From Marinobacter antarcticus (lineage in GTDB: Bacteria > Pseudomonadota > Gammaproteobacteria > Pseudomonadales > Oleiphilaceae), in NCBI RefSeq assembly GCF_011049865.1, contig NZ_DRGY01000077.1:62001-126000 (forward strand): 64,000 bases of DNA, written 5' to 3'. Below the pieces are notes generated by a model. That model made no database searches and was not told the origin of the DNA. It saw only the letters and a list, made by a program, of their open reading frames with translations. This document shows positions 59,348 through 64,000 of the stretch, piece after piece. Position 1 is the first letter of the stretch. Each line of letters opens with the position of its first letter. Made by a program: the position numbers and the translations under genes.

Positions 59348-59460
59348 TATTATATTAGTGGTGCTATTAAAATTTTAAATCTGGCCGAATGATTACCCCC
59401 CGACAAAGAGCAGTGGTTTTCGGGGGAATTGCCGAGTGCCGTACCAAAAAGAAAAATTAC

Positions 59461-60747
59461 TCACAAATTTGATTCAAAATATTGACTTTTCTTTTGTGTA
59501 ATCTCGAACTTTTTAACGAAAACTAAATCACACTCGACATCTAATCCAAAGTATTGATCAAGCTGTTCCTGAACTCTATCGATGGTGATTGAAGAAAGTT
59601 CGCCCTCAATTGAAATAATAACCTTGCCAATCTCCTTTTGAACCACTTTGTAGTTCACCAAAATCTCATGTTCAAGAGCTATATTCTTAAACACATAATA
59701 AAACGTAAGAGCAGGATATTTTTTATTTAATCCATGGACGTTATTACCCTTTCTTCCCTGAATCTCGCTTACCAAAGGGTGGGCTCTCCCGCACGAACAA
59801 AATTTTTCACTTAACGATACTATATCTCCAAGATTATATCTGATTATAGGAAAAGACTGGGACTCGAGATTAGTTATAAGAATTTCACCCTCAGAATTTT
59901 GTTCCACTATAACATTCTCGACATTGATATGGAGTCCACCATATGGGCATTCAAAAGCGATTAAACCAGCTTCTGCAGCACCGTACTCGCTAGTAACTCG
60001 ACACCCAAAAGCCTTGATGCTCTCGACATGATGAATATCCATAATCATTTCTGACGTTCCTTTAACCAACTTCAAAGCCGGAACATCGATTCCTTTTTCG
60101 TTGATTAATCTAGCAACCTCATAAACCATCGAAGAATAACCATTTAGAAAGCTCGCGCCACAAAGCTTCCGCGCAAAAGCGTCTATCTCGTCCGAGGAGT
60201 AGCCAAAAAGTCGAAAGCGATTTTGGAGCATATCAAGAAGTTTAACTTTCCGATTTTGCTTCCGCGATATGTTATAGCCCCATAGATACCCATTCCTATC
60301 CCAAGGCTTTACGCCATACCAGTCATATGAGCGCATCATTGCAGCTCGATTCAGCGAATCCCACCTCTCAGACCGGTTGAAACTTAATGACTGCCCCGAA
60401 GTGCCAGACGTTTCCGCCAACCTAACCTTTTCAAAAATATTGTCAGAATGGATCGAAGCATTATTTTCAATGAGGGATAGCTTATCTAATTCTGGAATAC
60501 AAAACAGGTCACTAACACCGCTATACTCATTGGGCTTAAACCCCACCTCGCCAAACAACTTTCTATAAAAAGGTGAGCTTTCACCCGCGAAACAGAGGAA
60601 CTTTCGAGCCTTTTCAGTCTGTAAGTCTTGTAACTGCTGCCGATTCAGCCATTCAGTGTCTTTAAGCTCGTCATAAAGTTGGAATAGTGATGGATTCCGA
60701 ACTTTCGCACCTAACTCAAATAATCGTTTCGCGAGACCATCGTTCAT
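59461..60747 (-). CDS. CapK/phenylacetate-CoA-ligase-like adenylate-forming protein
   Basis: This is an ANL-superfamily relative common in capsule clusters, with 428 residues from the ATG at 60747 (GAAGG six bases before). The phosphate-binding loop is AETSGTSGQSLSFNRS near 112, the adenosine-site segment is VTSEYGAAEAGLIAFECP near 260, and a four-residue motif RYNLGDIV precedes the metal- or zinc-like FCSCGRAHP near 325. The C-terminal lobe is short. It probably activates a carboxylic acid for attachment to the glycan. The same family is found decayed 1.3 kb away at 57248. Confidence 0.85.
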   Translation of the reverse strand: MNDGLAKRLFELGAKVRNPSLFQLYDELKDTEWLNRQQLQDLQTEKARKFLCFAGESSPFYRKLFGEVGFKPNEYSGVSDLFCIPELDKLSLIENNASIHSDNIFEKVRLAETSGTSGQSLSFNRSERWDSLNRAAMMRSYDWYGVKPWDRNGYLWGYNISRKQNRKVKLLDMLQNRFRLFGYSSDEIDAFARKLCGASFLNGYSSMVYEVARLINEKGIDVPALKLVKGTSEMIMDIHHVESIKAFGCRVTSEYGAAEAGLIAFECPYGGLHINVENVIVEQNSEGEILITNLESQSFPIIRYNLGDIVSLSEKFCSCGRAHPLVSEIQGRKGNNVHGLNKKYPALTFYYVFKNIALEHEILVNYKVVQKEIGKVIISIEGELSSITIDRVQEQLDQYFGLDVECDLVFVKKFEITQKKSQYFESNL

Positions 60748-60874
60748 TTTATACCTTCGCAAGATCTGAATGGAAAATTACTATCTATTGAACAATAAAT
60801 TTTCTGCGCCCCCAGCACGCCAAAACGATCGCCTTTATAAAAGACGTTTTCATTATACTAATTCGTATCAAAAA

Positions 60875-61885
60875 TTAACGTTTTATCATTACCGATAAAT
60901 TATTTATTGCCTTATGAAGTATAAATTTAGCTTTTAATTTAACCTGACCTCTAAAAAAATTTCTTATAAAGTAATTTATTTTACGGATAGCCTGTTTTTC
61001 CATACTGGGACCCAAATCATAGAGCTTCAAAGAATCATCAACGTTCTGAACAACTCCCACCGACCTTGGAACAGCACCATCCTGAGTAATCTCGACCGGC
61101 CAAACTTTCGCTTGCAAGCCATTTCCATCAATTACAATATCTAAAATTCCAGTTTTTAAGAGACGGTGATCCCAGCAAAGATCAAATACGAAATTCCCGA
61201 GAGAAGGTGCAACTATAGAATTCCCTTGTTTCCAAACCTCATAAAAAAGATGGGGATGACTTCCAATAATACCAGTAACTCCAGCTTCCACTAATTCGTC
61301 TATCAAGGCTAATTGGTAGTCCATCGGGACCGTAGATTCTTCTAACCCCCAATGAAACATAACGAATAGATAATCTACTTTGGCAACCGACTTTTTTATT
61401 CTCTCTATTAAATGACTGTCAAGCTTTTGGTAGCTCAATTGCTTTTTGTTTGTATTGTCTGGCACGTCAGAAGCTGCGTAAAAGCCAACAGTTTCCCCCC
61501 CAACGTTGATAACCTCCATCTCTTGGCCTGCCAATCCAACCGGAAGTATCTTTGATTGCCTCAAAGCTTCTACTGTCTCGTCGAACCCTTCCCTACCGTG
61601 TTGGACAGTATGGTTATTAGCGACTTGAAGCACATTAAATCCACTACTTCGGAGGTATTCTGCTTTTTTTGGATCCCCTCTTAATACCACTCGTTCAGGG
61701 TTGTTGATGTCTAATTTGTTATTTGTTAGTGACGCTTCAAGATTTCCAGCAATAACGTCGGCTCCTTTGAAAATATCTCGTAAATCCTCAAAGATATCCA
61801 CTGTCTCCAGAGTGGTTCGGGGACCATGTCCAAATGTTAAATAGTACTCACCCAAATTTATATCACCTACAAACAGCAGCCTCAC
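60875..61885 (-). CDS. CapA-family metallophosphatase-like protein
   Basis: CapA/PgsA-type proteins are needed for poly-gamma-glutamate or related capsule synthesis and have a calcineurin-like fold. I start at the GTG at 61885 (VRLLFVGDINLGEYYL), six bases after GAGG; a TTG start at 61936 would add a non-conserved leader. It has 336 residues. The family pattern is visible: FVGDINLG, VIAGNLEASLTN, LQVANNHTVQHGREGFDETV, LFVMFHWGLEES and IIGSHPHLFYEV. It has no signal peptide, unlike membrane-anchored CapA, so it is probably cytoplasmic. Confidence 0.87.
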   Translation of the reverse strand: MRLLFVGDINLGEYYLTFGHGPRTTLETVDIFEDLRDIFKGADVIAGNLEASLTNNKLDINNPERVVLRGDPKKAEYLRSSGFNVLQVANNHTVQHGREGFDETVEALRQSKILPVGLAGQEMEVINVGGETVGFYAASDVPDNTNKKQLSYQKLDSHLIERIKKSVAKVDYLFVMFHWGLEESTVPMDYQLALIDELVEAGVTGIIGSHPHLFYEVWKQGNSIVAPSLGNFVFDLCWDHRLLKTGILDIVIDGNGLQAKVWPVEITQDGAVPRSVGVVQNVDDSLKLYDLGPSMEKQAIRKINYFIRNFFRGQVKLKAKFILHKAINNLSVMIKR

Positions 61886-62001
61886 GCAGCACCTCGATTT
61901 TTTTAAATTTAATGAACTTCTTAAATCTATGACCAAAATAAAAGATACGTTTGGTAGCTAACTGATAGAAAATCTCTCGCAATTTCACGAAGTAGTTCGT
62001 C

Positions 62002-63285
62002 TTAAATATATGGTTTAGGTATCAAATTTACGTTTTCTACGCTATTTTCGCGTTCTTTTTCCCTGAAAATCCTAACTCTTGCTATCGCTAAACCCAACAA
62101 GAAATAAATGTAAGGATAGAACGTGACTGACATGAAAAACGCACCCACAAAATAAGTCAGAACTGCCCCGTTTAGAGAGATCCTGAAGCTATCCAGGAAC
62201 ACTAAATCCTGTCCTGGGTCTTTGTGCTTTTTCAACAGCGACCTGCTGGAAAATATCGAAAAATGGAACCATAGATATAGAACGAGAGCAGGTACTCCAA
62301 GCGTGGAAACCACCTCGATTAGGGAATTGTGGGCGACCTCTTTTCTGTTCGATAGATAGCCGCCACCTTTAACCTTGTAGAACCTGTCATAATGTTCCGG
62401 AAACGTTTTGAGCCCCACACCCAACATTGGATACTCTTTGGCAATATCAATCCCAGCCGACCAATACTCGAGTCGCGTTTCGGAAGTCTGGTCAGAGCCT
62501 GCTGTTTCAAAGCGAGCTTTTTGCGCGTCCGGGACGATAGCCCAAACGAACGATGCGAAAACAGCGACATACACCAAATTTTTGAAGCGAATCTTCTTGT
62601 ACGCCAGTAGTAAATAAATTAAGCCTACGAGCAGAGCGAGTTGCCCTCCCCTGGAGCTTGCGGCCATAACGGTCATAATCGCCGTTATTGGGAATAACCA
62701 GTACAATTTCGTTTTTGACTTCATGTACAGGATCAGTGGAATCGACAAAACCGCACACATTGCCATCAGCAAGCTGAACTCACCGCTATTCTGAAAAAAG
62801 CCAGCGGGGCCCTGTATACCCCAAGCCGCAAAACCAAAACCACGGCTGATCCAGGTACGTGCGCCAAATAAAGACATTTTGAAAATGCACAAGAAGAAAA
62901 CGACCAACAACAGTTGTAGTTGCTTTACGTTTTTCACACAGTTCGACAGGAATAAAACTTCAAGAGCAAATATAAAAGGTGTGGTCAGATACTTGGAGGA
63001 AATGCTTGGGTAAAGCGAGTTCAAACCCGATAACACGGCCAGCGTTGCAAACAGGAAAACCAGAAAATGAGTGCCTGTAACTTTAAGCCGGCCATTACTG
63101 ATCATGGCCAAAAAACCCAATAGAATAGTAATCTCCATCCAGGGTATAACTTCAAGTCCAGGAATTATGACTTGGGGGCGCAAGTAATACAAAACTATAA
63201 AGGCCAACCCAAGATAAAAGATTGAGTCCTGCCCTTTCAAATCCTGTCGAAATGTTTTTAGATCTTTTTTGAGTACAGAAAGCAC
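62002..63285 (-). CDS. O-antigen ligase/polymerase (Wzy-type) membrane protein
   Basis: This integral membrane protein of 427 residues has about eleven helices and belongs to the O-antigen ligase/Wzy_C group, which polymerises or transfers glycans in the periplasm. The large periplasmic loop and signature region are near 270-330: TSETRLEYWSAGIDIAKEYP, MLGVGLKTFPEHYDRF and KEVAHNSLIEVVSTLG with the conserved His. It starts with GTG at 63285 after AGAGG and follows the phosphatase gene by three bases, so the two are one operon. Confidence 0.87.
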   Translation of the reverse strand: MLSVLKKDLKTFRQDLKGQDSIFYLGLAFIVLYYLRPQVIIPGLEVIPWMEITILLGFLAMISNGRLKVTGTHFLVFLFATLAVLSGLNSLYPSISSKYLTTPFIFALEVLFLSNCVKNVKQLQLLLVVFFLCIFKMSLFGARTWISRGFGFAAWGIQGPAGFFQNSGEFSLLMAMCAVLSIPLILYMKSKTKLYWLFPITAIMTVMAASSRGGQLALLVGLIYLLLAYKKIRFKNLVYVAVFASFVWAIVPDAQKARFETAGSDQTSETRLEYWSAGIDIAKEYPMLGVGLKTFPEHYDRFYKVKGGGYLSNRKEVAHNSLIEVVSTLGVPALVLYLWFHFSIFSSRSLLKKHKDPGQDLVFLDSFRISLNGAVLTYFVGAFFMSVTFYPYIYFLLGLAIARVRIFREKERENSVENVNLIPKPYI

Positions 63286-63288
63286 CGG

Positions 63289-63840
63289 TTACCTCTTTAG
63301 GCTTTTTGCCAGTTCAACAGTATGGTAAACGATGTCATCAATGGTTTTACCCATGAATGTGTCGTTGGCAGAATAGGGATCGTGAATGCGGTACGTTTTC
63401 TTTTTGCCGAAGGATCCCAGAAGCAGGAAAGGCCCGCTATACCCGAGGCTTTCAATGGCTTTTATATGACTGGCTTCCATACACACGAAAACATCGCCGG
63501 CCCCGGGCACGTAGTCTTTTACGCTCATCGTTTTGTGGGATGACAGGTCTATGTTTTTTCTTTCGTACGCAATTTTTAACAGCCGGGGGTTTGCACCTTT
63601 TCCGGTGTTTGTGTTCAGGCCCAGTGATATAGCTTCTATATTTGAATGGCTTTTGAAAACCCATTCCGCAAGCGCGCTTCGGCAGATGTTTCCCTGGCAT
63701 ACGAATACGAGCCGTTCGGGTGGCGTTTCCCATTGAGTATAACGCCGAAAAAGGCCAATCCGACAAGAGATCCCGTCTCGTAAATACCGCAACAGGCCCT
63801 TTTTACTGCCGAATTTGTTCATGATGTATTCACGGAACAT
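63289..63840 (-). CDS. Low-molecular-weight protein-tyrosine-phosphatase
   Basis: This Wzb-like phosphatase usually controls the chain-length kinase of exopolysaccharide systems. It has 183 residues; the catalytic P-loop is VCQGNICRSALAEWV (Cys-x5-Arg, near 50) and the general acid Asp lies in YRIHDPYSAND near 153. About 40 residues precede the catalytic domain, longer than classical members of about 150 residues; an internal ATG at 63822 would shorten this. Its ATG overlaps the stop of the upstream glycosyltransferase (TAATG). No tyrosine kinase gene is in the window. Confidence 0.87.
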   Translation of the reverse strand: MFREYIMNKFGSKKGLLRYLRDGISCRIGLFRRYTQWETPPERLVFVCQGNICRSALAEWVFKSHSNIEAISLGLNTNTGKGANPRLLKIAYERKNIDLSSHKTMSVKDYVPGAGDVFVCMEASHIKAIESLGYSGPFLLLGSFGKKKTYRIHDPYSANDTFMGKTIDDIVYHTVELAKSLKR

Positions 63841-64000
63841 TATGCCGCCCCAAGTTCATAGAGATTGCTGTACCGCTGGCGCATTACATCCTCGCTGTAA
63901 TTATCCTTTACGAACTTTCGACCTTCAACAAGGCGATCTGAACCCTCTGCGCTCTTCGCGCTCAGTAGAAGTATCTCCACCGCTGTAAACAGCGATTCGG
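63840..64000 (-). CDS. Glycosyltransferase (family 4), C-terminal fragment at window edge
   Basis: The minus-strand frame is open from the window edge to the stop at 63840-63842. The 52 visible codons have the composition of a GT4 C-terminal helix: SLFTAVEILLLSAKSAEGSD and KFVKDNYSEDVMRQRYSNLY, ending ELGAA. Only the tail is seen, so the family is provisional. Its stop overlaps the phosphatase start by one base. Confidence 0.65.
   Translation of the reverse strand, partial: ESLFTAVEILLLSAKSAEGSDRLVEGRKFVKDNYSEDVMRQRYSNLYELGAA

Overview
The window looks like chromosomal DNA of a marine gammaproteobacterium, most likely Marinobacter or a close relative. I infer this from the gene set and order recalled from that group (dinG, a gspB/exeA pair, mlaA, hrpA, fadD, recR-ybaB-dnaX-ffs, and a PEP-CTERM/exosortase block with prsK, prsR and prsT). 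No 16S rRNA or other marker is present, so the genus is an inference.

Region 1 (1-23.6 kb) is dense, moderately GC-rich and almost all on the minus strand. In transcription order it runs: 4.5S RNA (ffs), dnaX, ybaB, recR, rnd, ycgL, ycgN, a small membrane protein, a VWA protein, a MoxR ATPase and a second VWA protein. After a convergent MaoC-type hydratase on the plus strand it continues with fadD, hrpA, a ketoacyl synthase III, mlaA, a patatin-like lipase, exeA, gspB and dinG (cut by the window edge). The second half of this series is rich in fatty-acid, phospholipid and outer-membrane functions. Many junctions are 1-4 base stop/start overlaps.

Region 2 (23.6-42.4 kb) holds a 2OG-Fe(II) oxygenase, then a plus-strand mutarotase / acyltransferase / SDR operon. 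The protein-sorting block follows: sensor kinase PrsK, sigma-54 activator PrsR and TPR lipoprotein PrsT, two PEP-CTERM substrate genes, a flavin oxidase, the exosortase-associated acyltransferase, and the exosortase itself with Cys186, Arg231 and His252. Both PEP-CTERM genes have a -24/-12 (sigma-54) promoter upstream, which fits control by PrsK/PrsR. An aminotransferase and a membrane GT2 close the block.

Region 3 (42.4 kb to the end) is an AT-rich surface-polysaccharide cluster. It encodes a polysaccharide deacetylase, at least seven glycosyltransferases, an ABC exporter, a TupA-like ATP-grasp ligase, a pyruvyl transferase, a CapK-type adenylate-forming enzyme, a CapA-like protein, a Wzy/ligase-type polymerase, a low-molecular-weight tyrosine phosphatase and a secreted jelly-roll-like protein. 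It shows heavy turnover: a truncated deacetylase copy, a frameshifted and internally deleted CapK pseudogene, and two shorter unidentified coding-like remnants. The oddest gene is a very AT-rich QueC-like PP-loop protein between the truncated and intact deacetylase copies. Together with the ATP-grasp ligase and CapK it suggests a glycan carrying amide-linked or otherwise activated substituents. I see no tRNA, rRNA, CRISPR array or intact insertion sequence.
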